Part shown: positions 1-7,465 of the stretch, in pieces | Numbering within the stretch: position 1 is the first letter of the stretch | Layout of the letters: every line of letters begins with the position of its first letter | Source: Planctomycetota bacterium | GTDB taxonomy: Bacteria; Planctomycetota; Planctomycetia; Gemmatales; Gemmataceae | DNA length: 44,753 nucleotides | Reading direction: 5' to 3' | Assembly (NCBI GenBank): GCA_016195405.1 | Contig: JACPZP010000109.1 | Span: forward strand, 1 to 44,753 | Notes under the pieces: model-generated | Told to the model about the DNA's origin: nothing | Seen by the model: the letters and a program-made list of their open reading frames with translations, nothing else | Database searches by the model: none | Made by a program: the position numbers and the translations under genes

Positions 1-398
1 AGGTCGTTGGTGTAGCGGCGCGTGATCTTGCGGAGCACGTTCTCGCTCAACTCCTTCGGGTTGCAGACGACGCCGCCTTTGGCGCCGCCGAACGGAATAT
101 CGGCGACGGCGCACTTCCAGGTCATCCACGCCGCCAGCGCCTGGACCTCGTCGAGCGTCACGCCCGGATGGTAGCGAATTCCTCCCTTGCCCGGACCGCG
201 CACCCGGCTATGCAGGACGCGATAGCCCGAGAACACATTCACCGAGCCGTCGTCCATCTGGATGGGCAGCGACATCGAGATGCTCCGCGCCGGCCGCTGG
301 AGCATGTCGATCATGCCCTGCTTCAGGTGCGGCAGGTAGGCGACGGCCCGCGTGAATTGGGCGGCGGCGATGTGGAAGGGATTGAGATCTTCAGCCAT
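1..398 (-). CDS. Glu/Leu/Phe/Val dehydrogenase, N-terminal part (cut by window edge)
   Basis: Only the first 132 codons lie in the window; the gene runs off the left edge. The family catalyses NAD(P)-dependent oxidative deamination of glutamate or a branched-chain amino acid in the cytoplasm. Visible family motifs are GPGKGGIRYHP (residues 68-78), MTWK (92-95) and IPFGGAKGG (101-109). Lys71, Lys95 and Lys107 match the substrate-binding and catalytic lysines of glutamate dehydrogenases. The ATG is preceded by GAGGA at a good distance. It is divergent from the binding-protein gene to its right. Glutamate is the likeliest substrate, but the specificity residues are mostly outside the window, so leucine dehydrogenase is not excluded. 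Confidence 0.9.
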   Translation of the reverse strand, partial: MAEDLNPFHIAAAQFTRAVAYLPHLKQGMIDMLQRPARSISMSLPIQMDDGSVNVFSGYRVLHSRVRGPGKGGIRYHPGVTLDEVQALAAWMTWKCAVADIPFGGAKGGVVCNPKELSENVLRKITRRYTND

Positions 399-581
399 GA
401 CGGTCCTCATTTCTCAAGATGACTGGGGAGAGGAAAAACGAAGGAGAACGTCGTCTCCGATGGTTCCAATTGAATTCCAAATGTACCAAAAGTCCGGCGT
501 TGTCGATAGATGCCGGCCGAGCTTTGCGCTACTTGTCGTCTGGGGAATAAGATTAACGTACCGTAGACGAAGGGTTAATTC

Positions 582-1673
582 ATGCGTTTATTGCTAACTT
601 TCTGGATACTGTTTCTTGCCGGCTGCGGCGGCTCCGCCGGACCGGCGCCGATTTACCTCGGCCATGTCGCCTCCACCACCGGACCGGAGCGCGAAGCCGG
701 ACAAGAAGCGACCCTGGGAATTCGCTTAGCCATCTTGGAACTCGCTAAAGAGGAGGTGAAGCCGTACGGCCGGCCGGTGCAAGTCATTCACACCGACACG
801 CAGGGCGAACTCGAGGCTTACGAAAGCGAAGCGGTGCGCCTGGTGAAGGTCAACAAAGTGCCGGCGCTTTACGGAGGGCAAACGCCGGCTGAAGTGCAGC
901 GTTTGGAACGCGCCCGCGTCCCGCTCGTGACGCCGGCCGGCCTTGCGCCGCGGCAGCTTGGAGAGGCCACGTTCAGCATCGGCATATCACCGGCAATTCA
1001 AGGACAAACGCTGGCCCGCTTCCTGATGGAAGACCAGAAGATTGAGCGAATTGTCGTGGTCGCGGATGAGCGCCGCGAGGAATCGCAAGTTCTGGTTGAT
1101 GCGTTTCAGCGCGAGCTGAATAAAGACGGCGCCGACAATGCGCCTGCTGTCGTTGTTATTACATTCGGCAAGGACGCAAAGTACACCGATATGGCCGCAA
1201 AGGCAATTGACACCAAGCCCGCAGCGCTTCTCTTTGCCGGTAAGGCTCGGGATTTCCTCGCTTTCCGCAAGGAATTAGCTCCTTCGATGCCGCTGGTTCT
1301 CTTCGCAGGCGACGACGGCTCACTGCGGCCATCTGAATCGGGCGAGCCGGTCGTTACGGTGACGGCGTTCGCGGTCGATCCTGATCTGCCGAAAACGCAG
1401 GAGTTCGCTAGGAAATTCCGCGAGACCTTTCAGCAAGTTCCAGACGTGAACGCCGCCTTGGCCTATGACGGCGTCCGGCTCGTCGTCGAGGCGCTAGGGC
1501 GAACGCAAAACGGCGAAGCGTTGGTCGAGGAGTTGAAGAAAACCAGCGAATTCCCCAGCCTGACGGGCCCAATCTCATTCGGCCTGGACCGTGTTCTGCG
1601 CCGCCCGGCCTTCGTGGTTCGGCTTGAAGGCGGCAAGATTGTCCTGCTGAAGCGCGTTAATCCCTCACGATAA
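582..1673 (+). CDS. ABC-type branched-chain amino acid-like substrate-binding lipoprotein
   Basis: A 363-residue protein that begins with a hydrophobic stretch and lipobox LAGC (Cys15), so probably a lipoprotein. The body has the two-lobed periplasmic binding protein layout of the Leu/Ile/Val-binding (Peripla_BP_6) family: an opening strand IYLGHVASTTGP, then YGGQTPAEV, LVTPAGLAPRQ and a late LAYDGVRLVVEAL helix. AAGGG lies about seven bases before the ATG. No permease or ATPase genes are adjacent, so it is an orphan that may serve a transporter elsewhere or act as a ligand sensor. It converges on hemA with only 26 bases between the stop codons. Confidence 0.8.
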   Translation: MRLLLTFWILFLAGCGGSAGPAPIYLGHVASTTGPEREAGQEATLGIRLAILELAKEEVKPYGRPVQVIHTDTQGELEAYESEAVRLVKVNKVPALYGGQTPAEVQRLERARVPLVTPAGLAPRQLGEATFSIGISPAIQGQTLARFLMEDQKIERIVVVADERREESQVLVDAFQRELNKDGADNAPAVVVITFGKDAKYTDMAAKAIDTKPAALLFAGKARDFLAFRKELAPSMPLVLFAGDDGSLRPSESGEPVVTVTAFAVDPDLPKTQEFARKFRETFQQVPDVNAALAYDGVRLVVEALGRTQNGEALVEELKKTSEFPSLTGPISFGLDRVLRRPAFVVRLEGGKIVLLKRVNPSR

Positions 1674-1699
1674 TACAGGATCCTGGCCTCAAGGCGCTG

Positions 1700-2965
1700 C
1701 TACTCCTCGAGCCGGAACAACTTGCCAAGCGCTTCAAGCAAGGTGTGCCGGCCCGGTGGATCCTCGGAAAGGGCGCTGATCGGCCCGTGCAAGAACTGAT
1801 TTTGCAGCAGGCGGAAGGCGCCTTCGAGATATGCCTTGTCCTCGTCGCTCAGTTTGCCGTTGAGTCTCGCCAAGAGCTGGGTCACGATCGCCTTCCGCCG
1901 GGCTTCGAAGTCCTGCATGAGCTTGGCAATGAACGGAGCGTTGCGGCGGCGCTTCCATTCCTGCAGGAATCGCTTCACGTGTTGTTCGACGATTGCTTCG
2001 GCCGGCGCGATGTGCTTCTTTCGATCGCGCAGGGTTTGCTCGCGGATGCGCTGCAGGTCGTCGATGTTAAACAAGCACACGCGGTCGCCGTCATGGATGC
2101 TTGCGTCGAAATCCCGGGGCACGGCGATATCGAGAATGACCATGGCGCCACCGGTTCGCCGAGCTAGGACGGCGGCGAACCGCTTCCGCCCGACAATTGG
2201 CTCGGGCGCTCCCGTCGTGCTAAGGACGATGTCGGACTGGGCGAGCGCATCGTCAAGCTGCTCCCACGTCACGCACTCTCCGCCGCAGCCCTGAGCGACA
2301 ACCGCCGCCTTTTCCGGACTTCGATTTGTCACTAGGATCCGATGTGGCTTTAACTCACGCAGATGCTTGAGCGTCAACTCGCCCATCTTGCCGGCGCCGA
2401 TGACCAGGATCGTCTTGTCGTCGAAATGCCCGAAAACCTGGCGAACGTAATCGACCGCGACGCTGGAAACGGAGACGTGGCCGCGGGCGATGCCAGTCTC
2501 CGTGCGGACGCGCTTGGCGGCGGCGAGCGCGTTTTGGAAGAGCGCGTGCAACGTGGAGCCGGCCGTCGCCAATTTCTGGGCGGTTTCATAGGCAGCCCTG
2601 ACTTGCCCTGCGATTTGCCCTTCGCCGACGATCAAGCTGTCGAGGCTGGCGGCGACGCGGAAGAGGTGGCGCACCGCGTCGGCGTCGGCCCGTTGATAGA
2701 GCGCACGACGCAAGTCGGCCAGAGGAATCCGGTGAAGATCCGCGAGGAACTCCGTGACGAGTTCCGCATCGGGCGGCGTCGAACCGGTGAGCCGGGCCAG
2801 ATACAATTCGACGCGGTTGCAAGTGCTGAGAATGGCCGCCTCGTACTCGAAGCGGCTATTGAGTTCAAGCAGCGCGCCCGGGAGATTGCCGCCGTCGAAA
2901 GCGAGGCGTTCGCGCAGCTCGATGGGCGTTTCGTGAAAGCTGCAACCAACCAGGAGGAGGTTCAT
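1700..2965 (-). CDS. hemA: Glutamyl-tRNA reductase
   Basis: Catalyses NADPH-dependent reduction of Glu-tRNA(Glu) to glutamate-1-semialdehyde, the first step of C5-pathway tetrapyrrole synthesis. The 421-residue length fits the family. The N-terminal catalytic domain has MNLLLVGCSFHETPIELRE and STCNRVELY, with nucleophilic Cys49. LDSLIVGEGQI (108-118) follows, then a Rossmann NADPH site ILVIGAGKMGE (186-196) and a helical dimerisation domain. I chose the ATG that overlaps the stop of the upstream hemX-like gene (ATGA). The longer open frame upstream is only the other frame of that neighbour. The overlap suggests translational coupling. Confidence 0.95.
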   Translation of the reverse strand: MNLLLVGCSFHETPIELRERLAFDGGNLPGALLELNSRFEYEAAILSTCNRVELYLARLTGSTPPDAELVTEFLADLHRIPLADLRRALYQRADADAVRHLFRVAASLDSLIVGEGQIAGQVRAAYETAQKLATAGSTLHALFQNALAAAKRVRTETGIARGHVSVSSVAVDYVRQVFGHFDDKTILVIGAGKMGELTLKHLRELKPHRILVTNRSPEKAAVVAQGCGGECVTWEQLDDALAQSDIVLSTTGAPEPIVGRKRFAAVLARRTGGAMVILDIAVPRDFDASIHDGDRVCLFNIDDLQRIREQTLRDRKKHIAPAEAIVEQHVKRFLQEWKRRRNAPFIAKLMQDFEARRKAIVTQLLARLNGKLSDEDKAYLEGAFRLLQNQFLHGPISALSEDPPGRHTLLEALGKLFRLEE

Positions 2966-3786
2966 GGCGGCCCGCCTCCCTGGGCGAACGGGTGCATCGG
3001 CGCAAGCAGAGCGACGATCAGCAAGCCAAAGGCGACAAACGTGAGAAAGGCGGCCTGCCGGCCGCGCAAGCGGACCTCGTAGCGCAGGTAGAGCAGAATG
3101 GCAAACACGACCCACAGCCCTAAGCCGCCGAGAATCTTGGTGCTGTCCCAACCTTCCAGCAGGCTGCCGCGCTGCCATTGGAGCGCGACGCCGATCAGAA
3201 GGCCGGCCGTCAACAGCGGAAACGCCCATAGTATGGCCCGACGATTCATTTCCTCGATGCGCTCCAGGCTAAGAAGCCTCATCCCTTGCCCCGGCGGCGC
3301 CTTGGCCTTAAGCCGGTGCGATTGCACCAGATACATGACGCTGGCCAGGAAAGCGACGCACACGCCTACCGCGGCCAGCAGCACCAGGACGCCGTGCGCC
3401 AGTCCCCAGACTCGGTCGCCGTGAAAGCTCTTCCAAACCGGATCGCCTTCCGGCGGCGGCAACCAATCAGCCACAACGACCAATCCGAGCACGAGCGGCA
3501 GGACGAATAATCCCCACGCCAATCGGCGGTGGTGAATCGAGCCGTAGAGATAAAAGACCGCCAGAATCCAGGCCAGGAAAAGCAGCGAACCCTGCGGCGT
3601 GGCCAGGGGCAACGTCTGCACCAAGATGAATGCCGTGTGTGCGATCAAACCGGCAGCGCCGAAGACGAGGCTCAACAGTCGCTGAATGGGCCGGGGCTGG
3701 AAATGATGCCACACCTCCAGCGCCAGCGCGACGCCATAGCTGGCGGCGAAGCAGAAAACCGTGATGCGTTCGACGGCGAGAGGCAT
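2962..3786 (-). CDS. HemX/CcsA-like integral membrane protein
   Basis: A 274-residue, strongly hydrophobic protein with about eight predicted membrane segments, resembling the cytochrome c assembly (CcsA/CcmC/HemX) superfamily. The full tryptophan-rich WGxxWxWD haem-handling motif of true CcsA is not visible, only a DRVWGLAHG stretch, which favours the HemX subgroup. In Firmicutes HemX is encoded beside hemA and lowers HemA levels. Here the gene sits directly upstream of hemA with a 4-base overlap, so a role in haem synthesis or haem delivery is inferred. The start used is ATG at MPLAVER. Upstream open frame would run into ileS on the other strand. Confidence 0.75.
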   Translation of the reverse strand: MPLAVERITVFCFAASYGVALALEVWHHFQPRPIQRLLSLVFGAAGLIAHTAFILVQTLPLATPQGSLLFLAWILAVFYLYGSIHHRRLAWGLFVLPLVLGLVVVADWLPPPEGDPVWKSFHGDRVWGLAHGVLVLLAAVGVCVAFLASVMYLVQSHRLKAKAPPGQGMRLLSLERIEEMNRRAILWAFPLLTAGLLIGVALQWQRGSLLEGWDSTKILGGLGLWVVFAILLYLRYEVRLRGRQAAFLTFVAFGLLIVALLAPMHPFAQGGGPP

Positions 3787-3842
3787 GACACGCGCAATTA
3801 TACAGGCCCCCCGCTTGCGGGTTAGCGCGACATTCGGCCCCG

Positions 3843-3912
3843 CGGTCGAGCTAATCCGTTCGCGGCCCGCGCTCGCCGTTGGCTCGCGGCTAAACTCGCG
3901 GCTAAACGGCGT
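3843..3912. repeat. REP-like GC-rich repeat upstream of ileS
   Basis: The short gap between hemX and ileS contains GC-rich sequence with a direct repeat of CGCGGCTAAAC (about 3886-3910) and partly complementary CGCGGCCCGCGCTCGCCG. It looks like a degenerate member of the palindromic repeats found elsewhere in this window. Function unknown. Confidence 0.4.
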
Positions 3913-3924
3913 TTTTGCTAAAAT

Positions 3925-3949
3925 CCCCTTTTCGTTATCCGCAAAGGGG
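3925..3949 (+). promoter_or_regulatory. Hairpin sequestering the ileS ribosome-binding site
   Basis: CCCCTTT (3925-3931) is perfectly complementary to AAAGGGG (3943-3949), with an 11-base loop. The right arm is the ileS Shine-Dalgarno sequence, five bases before the ATG, so the folded form would hide the ribosome-binding site. Regulation is inference only. Confidence 0.5.
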
Positions 3950-3954
3950 TTGTC

Positions 3955-6900
3955 ATGCCGTTCGACAAGGTGGAAACGCAGGTCGACTTTCCGGCTCAGG
4001 AAGAGGCCATCCTCGTCTTCTGGGACAAGATCGACGCGTTCGAGAAGCTCCGCACTAAGAACCGGGGCAAGCCGAAGTGGTCTTTCCTCGATGGCCCCAT
4101 CACCGCCAACAATCCCATGGGCGTGCATCATGCGTGGGGCCGAACTTACAAGGACGTCTACCAGCGCTTTCACGCCATGACGGGTCACGAGCTACGCTAT
4201 CAGAACGGTTTCGATTGCCAGGGACTGTGGGTCGAAGTCGAAGTCGAAAAGGAGCTGGACCTGCGCAGCAAACGCGACATTGAGGACCTCGAGCCTGGCA
4301 ACCGCTTCGCTTCCATCGACAGATTTGTGCAAGAGTGCAAGTCGCGCGTGGACCGCTTCGCGCGGCGGCAAACCGAGCAATCCATCCGCCTGGGCTACTG
4401 GATGGACTGGGACCGCGGCGACCTCGACTGGGCTAAGCCGCCGGACCAGCGGAAATCGTACTTCACGATGTCGGAGGACAATAACTACACAATCTGGAGC
4501 TTTCTCAAGAAATGCCACGAGCGCGGGCTGATCTACAAGGCCTACGACGCCATGCCCTGGTGCGGTCGCTGCGGCGCGGGCATCAGCCAACAGGAAATGA
4601 ATGAAGGCTATCAGCTCGTGGCCCATCGCTCGGTGTTCGTGAAATTCCCGCTAAGGCGAGCCGGGAGCGTGAGCGACCGGAGTACGGTGCTTGCTCCGGT
4701 CGCTGACGCTCCCGGCTCGCCGCAGTTACTTTCCGGCTTGCCGGAGAATTTGCTAATCTGGACGACGACCCCGTGGACGTTGACCAGCAATGTTGGCGAG
4801 GCGGTCAATCCGAGCCTCACCTACCTCAAAATCAAGCACAAGGACGAGATCTATTATCTTGCCAAAGGCGCGTTCACGGCTCATCGTCTCGAGGACGCAT
4901 TCAAACGCAAAGACTGGGTCGAGGGCGTTCCGAAGCTGAAATCGCTGGAGCAGATCTTCAAGGAGAAAGGCGGCTATGAAATCGTCGGCGAACTGCCGGG
5001 CTCCGCGCTCGTCGGCTGGGCTTACGATGGCCCATTCGACGAGAGCCCGGCCCAGAACCATCCCTTCGGCTTTCCCGAGGAAATCGCGAAGGTTGTGCGC
5101 GAACGAGGCTGGGGACCCGATCAATCCGCCAAGAGCATTCATCGCGTCGTCGCCTGGGACATGGTCGGCGAGACGGAGGGCACCGGCATCGTTCACATCG
5201 CCCCTGGCTGCGGCAAGGAAGACTTCCTCCTTGGCAAAGAGCAGGCCTTGGTCCCGATCGCGCCGCTCGACGACTCCGGGGTTTTCGTCGCCGGCTTCGG
5301 CGAATTGACCGGCAAGTCGGCTCTCGACGCCTCCAGCACCGACTGGATTCTGCACAACCTTCAACAAAAGGGTGTGCTTCTTGCCGTCGAGAAGTATCCG
5401 CACAGCTACCCGCACTGCTGGCGCTGCAAGACCGAACTGCTCTTTCGCCTTGTCGATGAGTGGTTCATCAACATGAAGTGGCGCGACGAGATCATGCGCG
5501 TCACCGAGCAGGTCACGTTTCTGCCCGAATCGATCAACGGCAAGGCCCGCGAACTCGATTGGCTCAAGAACATGGGCGACTGGATGATCTCCAAAAAGCG
5601 CTATTGGGGTCTGGCGTTGCCGATTTGGATCGATGAGAAGACCGGCGATTTCGAAGTCATCGGCAGCCGCGACGAGCTGAAGAAGCGGGCCGTCGAAGGT
5701 TGGGACAAGTTCGACGGCCATTCGCCGCACCGGCCTTGGATCGACCTTGTGAAGATTCGCAATCCCAAGACCGGCAACCTAATGTCGCGCATCAGCGACG
5801 TCGGCAATCCCTGGCTCGACGCTGGCATCGTCCCCTACTCGACGATCAAGTACAACACTGACCGCGCCTACTGGCAGAAATGGTTCCCGGCCGATTTCAT
5901 CACCGAGTCGTTTCCCGGCCAATTCCGCAATTGGTTCTACGCCATCCTGGCCATGAGCACGATGATGGAGCAGCGCGCTTCGATGCAGGTGCTTCTGGGC
6001 CACGGCCTGGTCCGCGACGAGCACGGCGAGGAAATGCACAAGGCGAAGGGCAACTCCATCCCCTTTGAAGGCGGCGCCAACGACGGCTATACGATCAAGG
6101 GCAAGGACGGCAAGGAACACCATTATCCGCCGATGGGCGCCGATCTCATGCGCTGGATGTTCTGCCGGCAGAATCCATCTTCGAACATCAACTTCGGCCC
6201 ACATCTTGCCGAGGAAATCCGCAGCAAGTTCGTGATGAAGCTCTGGAACAGCTACGCATTCTTTTGCAATTACGCGCGTATTGATGAGTTCGACCCAGCT
6301 TCGCCGCAAGTGCCGGTGAAGGATCGCCCCGACATCGACCGCTGGATTCTGTCCGACCTGCAGCTCCTGATCACGAAGGCCCACGCGGAACTCTCAAGCT
6401 ACAACGTGATGGCGTTCTGCCTCGCCGCGGAGGAATACGTCGACGACAAGCTCTCGAATTGGTACGTCCGCCGCAACCGCCGCCGTTTCTGGAAAAGCGA
6501 AAAAGGCGCAGACAAGGTGGCCGCCTATCAGACGCTGTACACCGTGCTTCTCACGCTGACGAAATTGTGTGCCCCGGTCGTGCCGTTCTTGTGCGAGGCG
6601 ATCCATCTGAATCTCACGGTGAAAGGCGTCTCGCAAACCGGCTCGCCGCTTAGCGTCCATCTGTGCGAATACCCCGAGGTCGATGAAAAGCTGATTGACA
6701 CGCAGCTTTCCGAAGACATGGACGCGCTTCTGCGTTTGGTGTCGCTCGGTTCGGCAGCGCGCAACTTGGTAAAGATCAAGGTGCGGCAGCCATTAGCGGA
6801 GTTGCGCGTTCAACCGGGAAATGATGCGGAGCGACGCGCGGTGGAACGCTTTGCCGACCAAATCTCTGAAGAGTTGAACATCAAGCAGGTCAAGTTGCAC

Positions 6901-7452
6901 GATGCCTCGCAAGGCCCGCTGCTGCATATCGAGTTGAAACCCAATCCGAAAACGCTGGGTCCGAAGCTCGGCCCCCATCTGAAAACGGCATTGCCGGCTT
7001 ATGACTCTGAGGAATCCTCCCGCCACTTGTGGGACTCGTTGCCGTTGGAACTGCCATTGCCCGACGGCACCATGGTCAAGATCGAGCGTGAGGATTTCTT
7101 TGTTTCGTACAAGGGCCCGGAAGGCTGGGCGGGTGTTTGCGATCGCGAGACGCAAGTGGCGATCGATACACACATCACTCCCGAGCTGGCCCGGGAAGGG
7201 ATGGCCCGCGAGGTCGTTCGCCACGTGCAGCAAGCCCGCAAGGACGCCGAATTGGAGATGGAAGATCGAATCGTGCTCCATCTCCGCGGCGACGGCAAAC
7301 TCGCCGAAGCCATCGCCAACCACAAGGACTACATCGCCGCGGAAACACTGGTGGCAAAGTGGTCGGAGGAGCCGCTGGGCGATGGCGCCTACAAAACCGA
7401 AGTGAAGGTCGAAGGACAGAAACTGGTGGTTGAACTTAAGAAACGGCAGTAG
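3955..7452 (+). CDS. ileS: Isoleucyl-tRNA synthetase (divergent signature motifs)
   Basis: A class I aminoacyl-tRNA synthetase of 1165 residues that charges tRNA(Ile). The Rossmann core starts at GPITANNPMGVHHAWGRT. The usual HIGH motif is HHAW here (58-61). The CP1 editing domain carries WTTTPWTLTSN (269-279) and GTGIVHIAPG (409-418). The KMSKS loop is EMHKAKGN (693-700), keeping only the central Lys and the final GN. CxxC pairs (CGRC near 201, HCWRC) suggest zinc sites. An anticodon-binding domain and a C-terminal extension follow. Residues 234-256 are encoded by a palindromic repeat inserted in frame. The SD AAAGGGG lies in a hairpin. Confidence 0.93.
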   Translation: MPFDKVETQVDFPAQEEAILVFWDKIDAFEKLRTKNRGKPKWSFLDGPITANNPMGVHHAWGRTYKDVYQRFHAMTGHELRYQNGFDCQGLWVEVEVEKELDLRSKRDIEDLEPGNRFASIDRFVQECKSRVDRFARRQTEQSIRLGYWMDWDRGDLDWAKPPDQRKSYFTMSEDNNYTIWSFLKKCHERGLIYKAYDAMPWCGRCGAGISQQEMNEGYQLVAHRSVFVKFPLRRAGSVSDRSTVLAPVADAPGSPQLLSGLPENLLIWTTTPWTLTSNVGEAVNPSLTYLKIKHKDEIYYLAKGAFTAHRLEDAFKRKDWVEGVPKLKSLEQIFKEKGGYEIVGELPGSALVGWAYDGPFDESPAQNHPFGFPEEIAKVVRERGWGPDQSAKSIHRVVAWDMVGETEGTGIVHIAPGCGKEDFLLGKEQALVPIAPLDDSGVFVAGFGELTGKSALDASSTDWILHNLQQKGVLLAVEKYPHSYPHCWRCKTELLFRLVDEWFINMKWRDEIMRVTEQVTFLPESINGKARELDWLKNMGDWMISKKRYWGLALPIWIDEKTGDFEVIGSRDELKKRAVEGWDKFDGHSPHRPWIDLVKIRNPKTGNLMSRISDVGNPWLDAGIVPYSTIKYNTDRAYWQKWFPADFITESFPGQFRNWFYAILAMSTMMEQRASMQVLLGHGLVRDEHGEEMHKAKGNSIPFEGGANDGYTIKGKDGKEHHYPPMGADLMRWMFCRQNPSSNINFGPHLAEEIRSKFVMKLWNSYAFFCNYARIDEFDPASPQVPVKDRPDIDRWILSDLQLLITKAHAELSSYNVMAFCLAAEEYVDDKLSNWYVRRNRRRFWKSEKGADKVAAYQTLYTVLLTLTKLCAPVVPFLCEAIHLNLTVKGVSQTGSPLSVHLCEYPEVDEKLIDTQLSEDMDALLRLVSLGSAARNLVKIKVRQPLAELRVQPGNDAERRAVERFADQISEELNIKQVKLHDASQGPLLHIELKPNPKTLGPKLGPHLKTALPAYDSEESSRHLWDSLPLELPLPDGTMVKIEREDFFVSYKGPEGWAGVCDRETQVAIDTHITPELAREGMAREVVRHVQQARKDAELEMEDRIVLHLRGDGKLAEAIANHKDYIAAETLVAKWSEEPLGDGAYKTEVKVEGQKLVVELKKRQ
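4655..4721. repeat. Palindromic repeat inserted in frame in ileS
   Basis: Two 26-base arms, 4655-4680 and 4696-4721, are inverted repeats with one mismatch around a 15-base loop. The arm begins GGCGAGCCGGGAGCG. The 67-base element stays in frame and adds about 22 residues at the entry to the editing domain of IleRS, just before ENLLIWTTTPW. It resembles intergenic REP-type palindromes rather than normal coding sequence. Confidence 0.85.
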
Positions 7453-7465
7453 CCAGTTGGGAATA

